From SBAX01 sp964646605 (GTDB taxonomy: Bacteria; Planctomycetota; Phycisphaerae; UBA1845), in NCBI GenBank assembly GCA_964646605.1, contig CAZYEX010000099.1, positions 108,850 to 172,849 of the forward strand: a stretch of 64,000 nt of DNA, written 5' to 3'. The notes beneath the pieces were generated by a model. The model was not told the DNA's origin, made no database searches, and was given only the letters and a program-made list of their open reading frames with translations. Shown here piece by piece: positions 8,931 through 17,017 of the stretch (the stretch's first letter is position 1; each line of letters opens with the position of its first letter). A program made the position numbers and the translations under genes.

Positions 8931-9110
8931 GCCACACCCTCCGAGCCAAGGTCAGGCTCGATAGTATATCACGTGAGCCGCGGCGAAGAGAGCGACTACG
9001 GCTTGGCCCGTGCGGCTTCGTCGAGGTCCCACCGGCGACTTGCTTAGCGACCCGGGTCCATCCGGTCCAAGGTGTAGACGCCCGGCGACGAGGTGGGTAT
9101 ATCAGCCTGC

Positions 9111-11303
9111 ATGGTCGCCGCAATGGCTTCTTCAACGACCGACGGGTTGCTTGCGGACCTGAACGAACCGCAGCGCGAGGCTGTCGTCCACACGGACGGT
9201 CCGCTGCTCATCCTGGCCGGTCCGGGGAGCGGCAAGACGCGGGTCATCACGCGCCGCGCGGCGCTCCTCGCCTCGACGGTCACGAGCGCTCGGCACATTC
9301 TGGCCATCACCTTTACCAACAAGGCGGCCAAGGAGATGCGCGAACGCATCGACGCCCTCTCCGTCGGCCCAGGCATGACCGTCTGCACCTTCCACGCCCT
9401 TTGCGCCAAGCTTTTGCGAATCCATCATGAACGGGCCCGCGTACCGCGGAACTTCACCATCTTCGACACCGACGATCGGCGGAAAGTCTTGCGACAGGCG
9501 ATCGAGGAATGCAATCTTTCGGCGGAAAACCTGACGCCCGCGGGGGTCGAACAGCACATCAGCCGAGCGAAGAACGCCCTGCGCACCGCCCGGGCCTACG
9601 CCGCGGAGAACACCGATTGGCGCGGACGTGTGATCGCCCGCGTTTTTGAGGTCTACGAAGCGCGGCTGACCAAGCTGGGCGGGTTGGACTTCGACGACCT
9701 TCTGCTGCGGATGGCCTGGGTGCTCTCGATCGACAACGAGCTCCGAGATCAACTCGAGGCGCGGTTCCGATACGTGCTCGTCGACGAGTACCAGGACACC
9801 AACGCGGCGCAGTACCAGATCGCCAAGAAGCTGACGGAGAAGAACCAGAACCTCTGCGTCACCGGCGATCCGGACCAGTCGATCTACGGTTGGCGCGGGG
9901 CGGACCTTACCAACATTCTCAGTTTCGAACGCGATTACCCGACGGCGAGGGTGGTCCGTCTGGAACAGAACTATCGCTCGACGAAGCGCATTCTGGCGGC
10001 GGCGGACAAGCTCATCGCGGGCAACGAGCGGCGGAAGGCCAAGCGGCTTTGGACCGAGGGCGAGGAAGGGGTCAGCGTTCGTGTCTTGGAAGGCGAAGAC
10101 GGCGAGGAGGAGGCCGATCTGATCGCCCGTGAGATCGTCGAGGCCGTGCGCGACCACGCGGATCCGGCGCAGATCGCGGTGTTCTATCGAGTCAACTCGC
10201 TCAGTCGAACGATCGAGGAGGCGCTGATGCACCACGGCGTCCGCTATCAGATCGCGCGGGGGGTGGAGTTCTACAACCGCAAGGAGATCAAGGACGTCCT
10301 GGCGTATTTGCGCGTTTTGGTGAACCCATCCGACGAGATCGCGCTCACGCGGATCATCAACACGCCGCCGCGGGGGATCGGGGCGACGACGGTGGAGCGG
10401 TTGTCGGACAAAGCCGTTCGAGAGGGCCGGTCGTTGCGCGAGGCGCTCAACGACGACGCGACGCTGGAAGCCCTGGGGCGATCGGGGGTCAAGGTCCGCG
10501 AGTTCGACGCGCTGCTGCGACAACTGGAATCGGCCATGACCGAGCCTCCATCCACGGCCCTGGAAAAGGTCATCAGTCGGAGCGGATTGCGGGCCATGTA
10601 TCATCAGCAGCGCGAAGTGGACGACGTTCCGCTGGCCAACCTGGACGAACTCATCAGCGCCGCCTCGTCGTTTGAGTTGGAGAATCCCCAGGCCACGGTG
10701 CTCGATTGGCTGGAGCACGCGGCCCTGGTCAGCGACGTGGACGCGGTGCGGGATGGGACCGGGATGGTGACACTGATGACCCTGCACGCGGCCAAGGGGT
10801 TGGAGTTCGACCGCGTCTACATCATCGGGGTAGAGGATGGGTTGCTGCCTTTCCGACGGATGAACGGGGCCGGCGACCCGGCGGACACGGATGAGGAAGA
10901 AGAGCGACGCCTTTGCTTTGTAGGCATAACCAGGGCTAGAAAGCACTTGACCCTCTCGCGGGCCCGCTATCGGATGCTCCGCGGAACGACCCAGCGAACC
11001 ACCCGCAGCCCCTTCCTCGACGAGCTGCCGGAGGAGGGGGTAGAATGGCCGGAAAGTGATACGCCGACGCGACGGAGGGGCACGTCGCCGCCTTCGCCGC
11101 GGGGACGCCTGCCCGAGGACGTCGAGGAATGGACGGTCGGGACGCTGGTGCGGCATCCCGAGCACGGCTTGGGTCAGGTACTCTCGATCCACCGCGGGCC
11201 GCGGCGAACCCATGTGGACGTGCAGTTCCAAAGCGGCGGGCAGCGGTCGTGGGTATTGGAGTTCGCGGACTTGACTCGCGTGGATTACGACGAGGTCGGG
11301 TGA
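9111..11303 (+). CDS. pcrA: UvrD/PcrA-family DNA helicase
   Basis: The protein of about 730 residues is a superfamily 1A 3'-5' DNA helicase. LNEPQREAVVHTDGPLLILAG and GPGSGKTRVITRR form the Q motif and Walker A. AITFTNKAAKEMRERI, the Walker B in VLVDEYQDTNAAQY, GDPDQSIYGWRGA, RLEQNYRST, TLHAAKGLEFDRVYIIG and CFVGITRARKHL are motifs Ia-VI. The C-terminus (VGTLVRHPEHGLGQVLSI onwards) is the Tudor-like domain seen in PcrA, which binds RNA polymerase. Its role is mismatch/excision repair and removal of blocks at forks. The frame opens with a GTG at 9093; the ATG at 9111 has a GAGGTGGG upstream and is preferred, with 9123 as another choice. Confidence 0.93.
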   Translation: MVAAMASSTTDGLLADLNEPQREAVVHTDGPLLILAGPGSGKTRVITRRAALLASTVTSARHILAITFTNKAAKEMRERIDALSVGPGMTVCTFHALCAKLLRIHHERARVPRNFTIFDTDDRRKVLRQAIEECNLSAENLTPAGVEQHISRAKNALRTARAYAAENTDWRGRVIARVFEVYEARLTKLGGLDFDDLLLRMAWVLSIDNELRDQLEARFRYVLVDEYQDTNAAQYQIAKKLTEKNQNLCVTGDPDQSIYGWRGADLTNILSFERDYPTARVVRLEQNYRSTKRILAAADKLIAGNERRKAKRLWTEGEEGVSVRVLEGEDGEEEADLIAREIVEAVRDHADPAQIAVFYRVNSLSRTIEEALMHHGVRYQIARGVEFYNRKEIKDVLAYLRVLVNPSDEIALTRIINTPPRGIGATTVERLSDKAVREGRSLREALNDDATLEALGRSGVKVREFDALLRQLESAMTEPPSTALEKVISRSGLRAMYHQQREVDDVPLANLDELISAASSFELENPQATVLDWLEHAALVSDVDAVRDGTGMVTLMTLHAAKGLEFDRVYIIGVEDGLLPFRRMNGAGDPADTDEEEERRLCFVGITRARKHLTLSRARYRMLRGTTQRTTRSPFLDELPEEGVEWPESDTPTRRRGTSPPSPRGRLPEDVEEWTVGTLVRHPEHGLGQVLSIHRGPRRTHVDVQFQSGGQRSWVLEFADLTRVDYDEVG

Positions 11304-11305
11304 CC

Positions 11306-11331
11306 GTAGCGTCGCCCCTTGTGGGCGGCGC
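11306..11331 (+). repeat. GTAGCG palindromic element, copy 1
   Basis: This 26-nt palindrome sits a few bases after the pcrA stop. It opens GTAGCGTCGCCC, has a short TTGT loop and closes GGGCGGCGC. An almost identical copy (24 of 26 bases) lies in reverse inside the ABC ATPase gene at 38094-38119. A third copy with compensatory stem changes lies at 57324-57349. Confidence 0.75.
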
Positions 11332-11350
11332 GACATGAAGTAGTCGAGCG

Positions 11351-12421
11351 ATGCGACACGCGGTGATCATGGCCGGTGGGGTGGGGATGCGCTTGTGGCC
11401 GCTGAGCCGCAAGAACCGCCCCAAGCAAGTGCTCCGCCTGTTCTCCGGCGCCAGCCTGCTGCGACAGTGCTTTGATCGCGTCGCCGGACTCTTCCAACCC
11501 GAGCAGATTCACGTCATCACCAATCAGACGCATCTGCCGCTAGTGGCCAAGGAGCTTCCCGAGCTTCCCGCGGCGAACCTGATCGGCGAGCCGGTGGGGC
11601 GGGACACGGCCAACGCGGTAGGACTGGCCTGTGCCGTCCTGGCTCAAAAAGACCCTCAGGCCGTGATCGGAATCTTCCCCGCCGATCATATCATCACGCC
11701 GTTGGATCGGTTTTGCGAGGCCGTGGACCGGGCCTTTCAGGCGGCGGAGAAGCATCCCGACGCCCTGGTGACCCTCGGCGTCCGACCCACGCGCGCCGAC
11801 ACGAATTATGGATACATCCATCGCGGCGAGCGGTTGGAGGACGGATTATACGAGGTCGAAGAGTTTACCGAAAAGCCGAACGTCGCCTCGGCCATAAAAT
11901 ATCTCGCGACCGGCGAATACTATTGGAACAGCGGGATGTTCGCGTGGCGGGGGACCACCATCCTCGACCAGCTTCATAAACACCTGCCGCAGTCGCGTGC
12001 GGCCATCGGAGAAATCGCCGCGGCTTGGAAGAGCGACGCGCGGCAGGCGAAACTGCAGAGCATTTACCCGACCCTGCTGCGGATCAGCATCGACTTTGCG
12101 GTGCTGGAGCGTGCGGAGCACGTTCTGGTGGTGGAGATGGGATGTCATTGGGTGGACGTGGGCTCCTGGCCGGCGATGGAGTCGGTGGTCCACGCCGACG
12201 GCGACGGGAACGTATCGGCCTGTGGGCGCGTCATTCACCTGGGGTCGCGGGGGAACATCGTGGTGTCGGAAGATAACCATTTGATCGCCACCATCGGCGT
12301 GGATGATTTGGTGGTCGTCCATTCACCGGATGCGACGTTGATCTGCACGCGGCGCGATACACAAGGGATCAAGGAACTGGTGGATATGGTGCGTCAGCAG
12401 TTCGGCGAGGAATATGCGTAG
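11351..12421 (+). CDS. manC: Mannose-1-phosphate guanylyltransferase
   Basis: The 356-residue cytoplasmic enzyme makes GDP-mannose from mannose-1-phosphate and GTP for cell-surface polysaccharides. The N-terminal nucleotide-binding motif AGGVGMRLWPLSRKNRPKQ is near-ideal for this family. EPVGRDTANAVG, FPADHII, EFTEKPN and the WNSGMF segment are further signatures. It is the short form with no fused C-terminal phosphomannose isomerase domain (fused forms are about 470 residues). It stands downstream of pcrA without other sugar genes; the polysaccharide exporter and epimerase lie far away at 55142-57327. The stop codon (GCGTAGCGCG) also falls in a GTAGCG string, perhaps by chance. Confidence 0.93.
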   Translation: MRHAVIMAGGVGMRLWPLSRKNRPKQVLRLFSGASLLRQCFDRVAGLFQPEQIHVITNQTHLPLVAKELPELPAANLIGEPVGRDTANAVGLACAVLAQKDPQAVIGIFPADHIITPLDRFCEAVDRAFQAAEKHPDALVTLGVRPTRADTNYGYIHRGERLEDGLYEVEEFTEKPNVASAIKYLATGEYYWNSGMFAWRGTTILDQLHKHLPQSRAAIGEIAAAWKSDARQAKLQSIYPTLLRISIDFAVLERAEHVLVVEMGCHWVDVGSWPAMESVVHADGDGNVSACGRVIHLGSRGNIVVSEDNHLIATIGVDDLVVVHSPDATLICTRRDTQGIKELVDMVRQQFGEEYA

Positions 12422-12439
12422 CGCGACCGTGTCGGTGGG

Positions 12440-12535
12440 AAGTTCAACGTGCGAAGTTCGAGGTTCAAAGAGGTCACTCGCTTTCCTCTGCAAATTGCAA
12501 GTTTCTTCGAACTTCGAACCTTGACTTTCGGTAAT
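12440..12535. repeat. Imperfect inverted low-complexity DNA upstream of ruvX
   Basis: The spacer between manC and ruvX has imperfectly inverted phrases, GAAGTTCGAGGTTCAAAG on the left and CTTCGAACTTCGAACCTT on the right, joined by an AT-richer middle. It resembles the other non-coding phrase repeats in this window in style but not in exact words. It could form a weak hairpin in the leader of ruvX. Confidence 0.35.
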
Positions 12536-12541
12536 TCCGCC

Positions 12542-12958
12542 ATGCCGCGTTTTCTCGGAATCGACTATGGCAACAAGCGCCTCGGATTGGCCGTCGGCGA
12601 TTCGGACGCGAAACTCGCCACGCCGGTAACGACATTGCCCGCGGCCGGCACGTTCTCCGAGCAGGCGAAGGCAGTCCTCGGTCATGCACGGAATTACGAC
12701 ATTGACGAATTCGTCGTCGGACTGCCGCTCAACATGGACGACACGGAGGGCCCGCAGGCCAAACGTACGCGGCAGTTTGGTAATGAACTACAGCGGCAGA
12801 GCGGCAAGCCTGTACATTATTGGGATGAACGTCTTTCCTCCGCCACTGCGGACGAGCTTCTCCAGCCCGCGCAACTGACCCGCAAGAAACACAAGGCTCG
12901 CCGCGACCGTGTGGCGGCGCAGGTCATCCTCCAAGGGTTCCTCGAGGAACGAGCTTGA
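12542..12958 (+). CDS. ruvX: Putative pre-16S rRNA nuclease / Holliday junction resolvase-like YqgF
   Basis: The 138-residue protein has an RNase H-like fold. The first strand FLGIDYGNKRLGLAVGD holds the catalytic Asp; VVGLPLNMDDTEGPQAKRTR and the WDERLSSATADELL segment hold the other conserved residues, and the C-terminal DRVAAQVILQGFLE completes the signature. Members trim the 5' end of 16S rRNA and may act on branched DNA. The ATG at 12542 is chosen because family proteins begin right at this strand; the upstream open frame reads through repeat-like DNA. Length matches the family (about 140). Confidence 0.92.
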   Translation: MPRFLGIDYGNKRLGLAVGDSDAKLATPVTTLPAAGTFSEQAKAVLGHARNYDIDEFVVGLPLNMDDTEGPQAKRTRQFGNELQRQSGKPVHYWDERLSSATADELLQPAQLTRKKHKARRDRVAAQVILQGFLEERA

Positions 12959-12982
12959 CCGGCGGTCGCGCTACTCGGGTCG

Positions 12983-13372
12983 TCACGCACCCGGTTGATA
13001 AAGAGCACAGACGGCCCCGGCGGGGTCGCGGATGACGCAGAAGCGGGCGTCGCCCATGGGTTTGGCGGCCACGACGACTTGGCCGCCCAGTTCCACGCAC
13101 TTGGCGGCTGCCCGGTCCACGTTCTCCACGGTGATGTAAACGAGCCATTGCGCGGGCAGATCGGCGTTGACGCCACGCGCGTGGCACACGCCCGCCACCG
13201 AATCACCCGTTTCCGGCGACTGCATGTTGAAGTCGCTGTACCCGCCCATATCCACCTCGCCGAACTTCCATCCGACCACGGCGGAATAAAAATCCCGGAC
13301 GTGTACGGCGTCCTTGACGGTCAGGTCCTGCCAGGTAATAGCGCCTATTTTTGCCGACTGTCCTTGGCTCAT
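12983..13372 (-). CDS. VOC (glyoxalase/bleomycin-resistance fold) family protein
   Basis: The 129-residue protein has the two paired beta-alpha-beta-beta-beta modules of the vicinal oxygen chelate fold: ITWQDLTVKDAVHVRDFYSAVVGWKF in module 1, and WLVYITVENVDRAAAKCVELGGQV plus FCVIRDPAGAVCALYQPG in module 2. The pattern resembles the CFP-30B-like or 27 kDa antigen group, whose substrates are mostly unknown. It is probably cytoplasmic. It lies between ruvX (convergent) and glnS (same strand, 22 bases away), so it may share the glnS transcript. The exact reaction cannot be stated. Confidence 0.8.
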   Translation of the reverse strand: MSQGQSAKIGAITWQDLTVKDAVHVRDFYSAVVGWKFGEVDMGGYSDFNMQSPETGDSVAGVCHARGVNADLPAQWLVYITVENVDRAAAKCVELGGQVVVAAKPMGDARFCVIRDPAGAVCALYQPGA

Positions 13373-13394
13373 GGTTAAGAAAACTCCCCGCCGA

Positions 13395-15161
13395 TCATTT
13401 TCTTGCCTCGATCTTCGCCCAACTGTCCTTGAGGGTCACGGTTCGGTTGAACACGAGCTTGCCCGCCGTCGAATCGGGATCGACGCAGAAGTAGCCCAGT
13501 CGCTCGAACTGGCAGCGTAAGCCTGCCGCCGCTGCGGCGAGCGACGGTTCCACATAGGCCGGGTCGATGGTTTCCAACGAGGCAGGGTTCAGATTCGACT
13601 TCCAGTCGGCAGCGCCGGCCTCGCTGGGGTTTTCCTTCGTGAACAGGTGGTCATAGAGGCGCACCTCGGCCCTGCGCGCATGTTCGCCGGAGACCCAGTG
13701 CAGTGTGGCCTTGACCTTCCGTCCGTCGGGCGCATCGCCGCCGCGCGTCGCCGGGTCATAGGTGCAGTGCAGTTCCACAACGTCGCCGGTTGTCGGATTC
13801 TTGACCACGCTCTGACAGGTTATGAAATAGGCATATCGCAGTCGCACTTCGCGTCCGGGGGCGAGACGGAAAAATTGTTTGGGCGGATCTTCCCGGAAAT
13901 CGTCGCGCTCCATGTAGAGAACTTTGGAGAATGGGACTTTGCGCGTGCCGGTGGAGGGGTCTTCCGGGTTGTTGACCGCTTCCAGTTCCTCGGAGGCGCC
14001 GTCGGGGTAGTTATCGATGATGACCCTCAGCGGGCGCAGGACGGCCATCACGCGCGGTGCGCGGCGGTTGAGGTAGTCGCGCACGCAGTGCTCGAACAAC
14101 TGCACGTCAATGGTGCTGTTGAATTTGGCGACGCCGATGCGCTCGCAGAACTCCCGAATGGCCTCGGGCGGAACGCCGCGGCGACGCAGTCCGGATAGGG
14201 TCGGCATTCGCGGGTCGTCCCATCCCCATACCAACTTCTCCTTGACCAGTTCAAGCAATTTGCGTTTGCTCATCACCGTATAGGTCAATTCCAGACGTGC
14301 GAATTCGATTTGCCGGGGATGATGAATCTTCGGTTCGCGGCCTTCATTGATGGCGTCAATGAACCAGTCATAGAGCGGACGGTGATCCTCGAATTCCAGT
14401 GTGCATATGGAATGGGTGATCCCTTCGAGGGAATCCTCCAAGCCATGCGCCCAATCATACATGGGATAGATACACCATTTGTCTCCGGTGTTGTGATGCT
14501 GGGCGTGCAGAATGCGGTACATCACCGGATCGCGCATGTTCATGTTGGCGTGGGACATGTCGATCTTGGCGCGAAGGGTCTTCGAGCCGTCGGGGAACTC
14601 GCCCTTGCGCATGCGCCCGAACAAGTCGAGGTTCTCCTCGACAGATCGGTTGCGGTAGGGACTGTCGCGGCCGGGCTTGGTCAATGTGCCGCGGTATTCG
14701 CTAGTCTGCTGCGAGGAAAGGTCACATACATAGGCCTTGCCCTTCTTGATGAGCTCGACGGCCCATTGATACATCTGTTCAAAATAGTCCGAGGCGAGGT
14801 ACAGGCGATCCTCCCAGTCCCATCCCAGCCATTTCACGTCGCGTTTGATGGATTCGACGTACTCCTCTTCCTCGGTGACGGGGTTGGTGTCGTCGAAGCG
14901 CAGGTTGCACTCTCCGCCGAACTCCTGGGCGATGCCGAAGTTAAGGCAGATGGACTTGGCGTGGCCAATGTGCAGATAGCCGTTGGGTTCGGGGGGGAAG
15001 CGGGTATGCACCCGCCCGCTCCATTTTCCCGTGCGTTGATCTTCGGAGATGAGGGTACGAATGAAATCGAGAGAACGCGGCGCCGCGGCGGACGCCTCGC
15101 CGTCGTCCACGACGCGATCGGGATGTTTGGGTTTGTCGCCCCCGGCGGCGGGTGATGTCAT
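13395..15161 (-). CDS. glnS: Glutaminyl-tRNA synthetase
   Basis: The 588-residue class I aminoacyl-tRNA synthetase charges tRNA-Gln. The HIGH motif lies in RFPPEPNGYLHIGHAKSICL (about residues 55-74) and the KMSKS loop appears as VMSKRKLLELV. The NLRFDDTNPVTEEEEYVESI stretch, the GLRRRGVPPEAIREFCERIG segment and the C-terminal beta-barrel anticodon-binding region (LRVIIDNYPDG...FYVE/DLR-like ERDDFREDPPKQFFRL) are GlnRS-specific rather than GluRS. The N-terminus has an extra 30 residues before the core. The direct GlnRS route is uneven among bacteria, so its presence suggests that glutamine charging here may not need GatCAB. Confidence 0.95.
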   Translation of the reverse strand: MTSPAAGGDKPKHPDRVVDDGEASAAAPRSLDFIRTLISEDQRTGKWSGRVHTRFPPEPNGYLHIGHAKSICLNFGIAQEFGGECNLRFDDTNPVTEEEEYVESIKRDVKWLGWDWEDRLYLASDYFEQMYQWAVELIKKGKAYVCDLSSQQTSEYRGTLTKPGRDSPYRNRSVEENLDLFGRMRKGEFPDGSKTLRAKIDMSHANMNMRDPVMYRILHAQHHNTGDKWCIYPMYDWAHGLEDSLEGITHSICTLEFEDHRPLYDWFIDAINEGREPKIHHPRQIEFARLELTYTVMSKRKLLELVKEKLVWGWDDPRMPTLSGLRRRGVPPEAIREFCERIGVAKFNSTIDVQLFEHCVRDYLNRRAPRVMAVLRPLRVIIDNYPDGASEELEAVNNPEDPSTGTRKVPFSKVLYMERDDFREDPPKQFFRLAPGREVRLRYAYFITCQSVVKNPTTGDVVELHCTYDPATRGGDAPDGRKVKATLHWVSGEHARRAEVRLYDHLFTKENPSEAGAADWKSNLNPASLETIDPAYVEPSLAAAAAGLRCQFERLGYFCVDPDSTAGKLVFNRTVTLKDSWAKIEARK

Positions 15162-15194
15162 GGGTTGGCCGATCTCGTCAAGGGTCCGGGGAAA

Positions 15195-16517
15195 CTAGAA
15201 CTTGGTCACGCTCGACAGATGGAAATCCGGCAGTCGGACCGCCGGAAGCAGCATCTTGCCGCGCTCCATGGTGATCGCCTCGAGCGGTCGAGTGGCCGCG
15301 TCGACCTGCTGGAAGCAGCGCAAGGGACTGTCGTGGAAGCGGAAGTTCTTCACTCCGCAGACGATCTTGCCGTCCTCGACCAGGAAGGTGCCATCGCGGG
15401 TCATTCCAGTGATGGTCAAGTCCTTTTGATCGACCGAACGAATGTACCAGAAATTGGTGATGAGGATGGCGCGCTTGGTCTTGGCAATGAGTTCGTCGAT
15501 CGAGCCCTCGTTGGGCCCATGAAACGTCAGGATCGTGGCGCTGGGTCTGGGCGTGGGTTCGACGCCGTGCTCCTTGGCCGTGAAACGGTCATAGTACAAC
15601 TGCTTGAGGACGCCGTTTTCGACCCACACCGTGGGACGAACGGCCAGTCCATTGCCGTCGAACGCCGAGCCCAGAAGATCGGGATGCGTGGGGTCCGTGC
15701 GGAGCGTCAATCGCCCGTCGAGGATGGTGGAACCCAGTTTGCCGGCGAGGGCGCTGTTTCCTTTGTAATAACTCTTGGCGTCGGTGGCGAAGCCCATCAC
15801 CCCAAAGACCCCCGCCACGGCTGCCGGCTCCAGAATGACGGGATAGTGACCGGCGGGCAATTCGCGAGGGTCCTTGGAGAGGATCGCTTTCTCCACGGCC
15901 CGCGAAGTGCGCCGATCAATGTCCAGAGAGTCGATGTCGCGGTGCCCGTTGTAGGTCCAACCCGAACTGTCCTCGGCCGTCGCGGTCAGGGAGAACTCGG
16001 CTTCGGTGGATTGGTTGTAGGCGAACAGGCCCGACGAGGCCGCCACCCCGCCGGACGAAACGGAGTTGGAGATGATCCCGGCGCCCGTCAGGCCTTTCTT
16101 CGTGCAGACCTCGATCACCGGCTTGACCCGCTTGGCGAGGTCCATCGGCGTTACGGCGGCCGTCGACGCGTGGAACGAAGGCACCTTGGGAAACTCCTGC
16201 TGAGCGAGCGGCGGCAGGTACTCGGGGTCTTCGGGTGCAAGGCGGGCGATGGTCTCGGCCTGTTTGACCATGGTGGTCAGGGAATTGGCGTCCAGACGGT
16301 TGGTGCTGGACCCGCCGACCTTCTGCCCGAACGCCACGCGCACCGATACGCTCGGCTCCCGCACCGACACGTTTTGCACCACCTGATTATTCGCGAAACG
16401 CAAGGTGGACGATTCCGAATCACCGAAGGTGATAAAGGTATGCTCCGCGGTCGCGGCCTTCAGAATCGTCTCCGCGATTCGTCGGAACGTTGCCTCGGAC
16501 GCCAGTCTTAGCCCCAT
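15195..16517 (-). CDS. pmbA: TldE/PmbA-family metalloprotease partner
   Basis: The 440-residue protein is a TldD/PmbA family member. TldD-TldE complexes are peptidases that trim unfolded peptides and ribosomally made peptide natural products. N-terminal FRRIAETILKAATAEHTFITFGD, central HRDIDSLDIDRRTSRAVEKAI and ILEPAAVAGVFGVMGFAT are typical; the zinc HExxxH motif is missing, as expected for TldE. The start at 16517 has GGAG eight bases upstream; a further in-frame ATG at 16544 has no Shine-Dalgarno. Its catalytic partner TldD lies upstream (17018-18601), separated by two small genes. The pair probably acts together, yet TldD here looks exported while this protein has no visible signal peptide. 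Confidence 0.85.
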   Translation of the reverse strand: MGLRLASEATFRRIAETILKAATAEHTFITFGDSESSTLRFANNQVVQNVSVREPSVSVRVAFGQKVGGSSTNRLDANSLTTMVKQAETIARLAPEDPEYLPPLAQQEFPKVPSFHASTAAVTPMDLAKRVKPVIEVCTKKGLTGAGIISNSVSSGGVAASSGLFAYNQSTEAEFSLTATAEDSSGWTYNGHRDIDSLDIDRRTSRAVEKAILSKDPRELPAGHYPVILEPAAVAGVFGVMGFATDAKSYYKGNSALAGKLGSTILDGRLTLRTDPTHPDLLGSAFDGNGLAVRPTVWVENGVLKQLYYDRFTAKEHGVEPTPRPSATILTFHGPNEGSIDELIAKTKRAILITNFWYIRSVDQKDLTITGMTRDGTFLVEDGKIVCGVKNFRFHDSPLRCFQQVDAATRPLEAITMERGKMLLPAVRLPDFHLSSVTKF

Positions 16518-16580
16518 GATTCTCACTCCGTCAGTGGACGACACACCCGCCCGTTCCTGCTCGTCTCCGCCTTCTCTCCA

Positions 16581-16838
16581 TCAACCCCGTCCACTCCGCC
16601 CGTTCGTTTGTTTTCGTTTCCCATTCCCGAAGTCGATCGACGTGACGTGCAGCAGGTCGACGATGCTGTAGTTCTCGCCCGACTCCGCCACCACCACGGT
16701 TCGGCTGGCCTCGGGAGTAATGAGGATGAACTCCGGATGGCGCACCCGAAATCGTCGCCCATCCGTCAAGCAAAGCGTAAAGGGCTTGAATGGCGCCGCC
16801 TTGACCACTTGCCGGATCCGATCCACCGTCATGCGCAA
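16581..16838 (-). CDS. Small conserved protein, paralogue of 291-563
   Basis: The 85-residue product contains RQVVKAAPFKPFTLCLTDGR, then FRVRHPEFILITPEASRTVVV and ENYSIVDLLHVTSID. It shares the F-x-P...DG-[RK]...V-x-HP-E plan with the gene at 291-563. It overlaps the upstream HicB-like gene by 10 bases, so the two are likely co-translated. Its size and place match those of a toxin partner, but it does not look like HicA (no conserved K-GSH segment). The frame has an ATG at 16838 and another at 16832. Function unknown. Confidence 0.6.
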   Translation of the reverse strand: MRMTVDRIRQVVKAAPFKPFTLCLTDGRRFRVRHPEFILITPEASRTVVVAESGENYSIVDLLHVTSIDFGNGKRKQTNGRSGRG

Positions 16839-17011
16839 AACCTCCCCGATGTCCGGTCCTCTACGTGAAGCCGAATCGCGTCCTCGATCAACTCGCGGGC
16901 TTCCTGTTCGGTTTCACCTTCCGTGTAGCATCCGGGGAGCGAGGGACAAAGCGCCAAGCAGCGACCGTCTTCGTCGCGATCGAGAACCACCGTGAACTGG
17001 AACGTCCTCAT
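16829..17011 (-). CDS. HicB-like antitoxin-family protein
   Basis: The 60-residue protein matches the HicB N-terminal (UPF0150) fold: FTVVLDRDEDGRCLALCPSL, PGCYTEGETEQEARELIEDA and IRLHVED. In canonical HicAB modules HicB is an antitoxin that blocks the HicA RNase and often carries a C-terminal DNA-binding domain. Here that domain is absent and no HicA is seen. Instead it overlaps the unknown small gene at 16581-16838. Both sit between tldD and tldE on the same strand, seven bases after the tldD stop. It could be an orphan HicB or part of a non-canonical pair. Confidence 0.75.
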   Translation of the reverse strand: MRTFQFTVVLDRDEDGRCLALCPSLPGCYTEGETEQEARELIEDAIRLHVEDRTSGRFCA

Positions 17012-17017
17012 GCGTCC

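Noticed and set aside
7497..9047. 516-residue plus frame opposite recQ
   Set aside because: Antisense shadow of recQ with no domain.
9132..11336. 734-residue open frame antisense to pcrA
   Set aside because: Codon shadow of a GC-rich gene; no domain, and the sense gene is certain.
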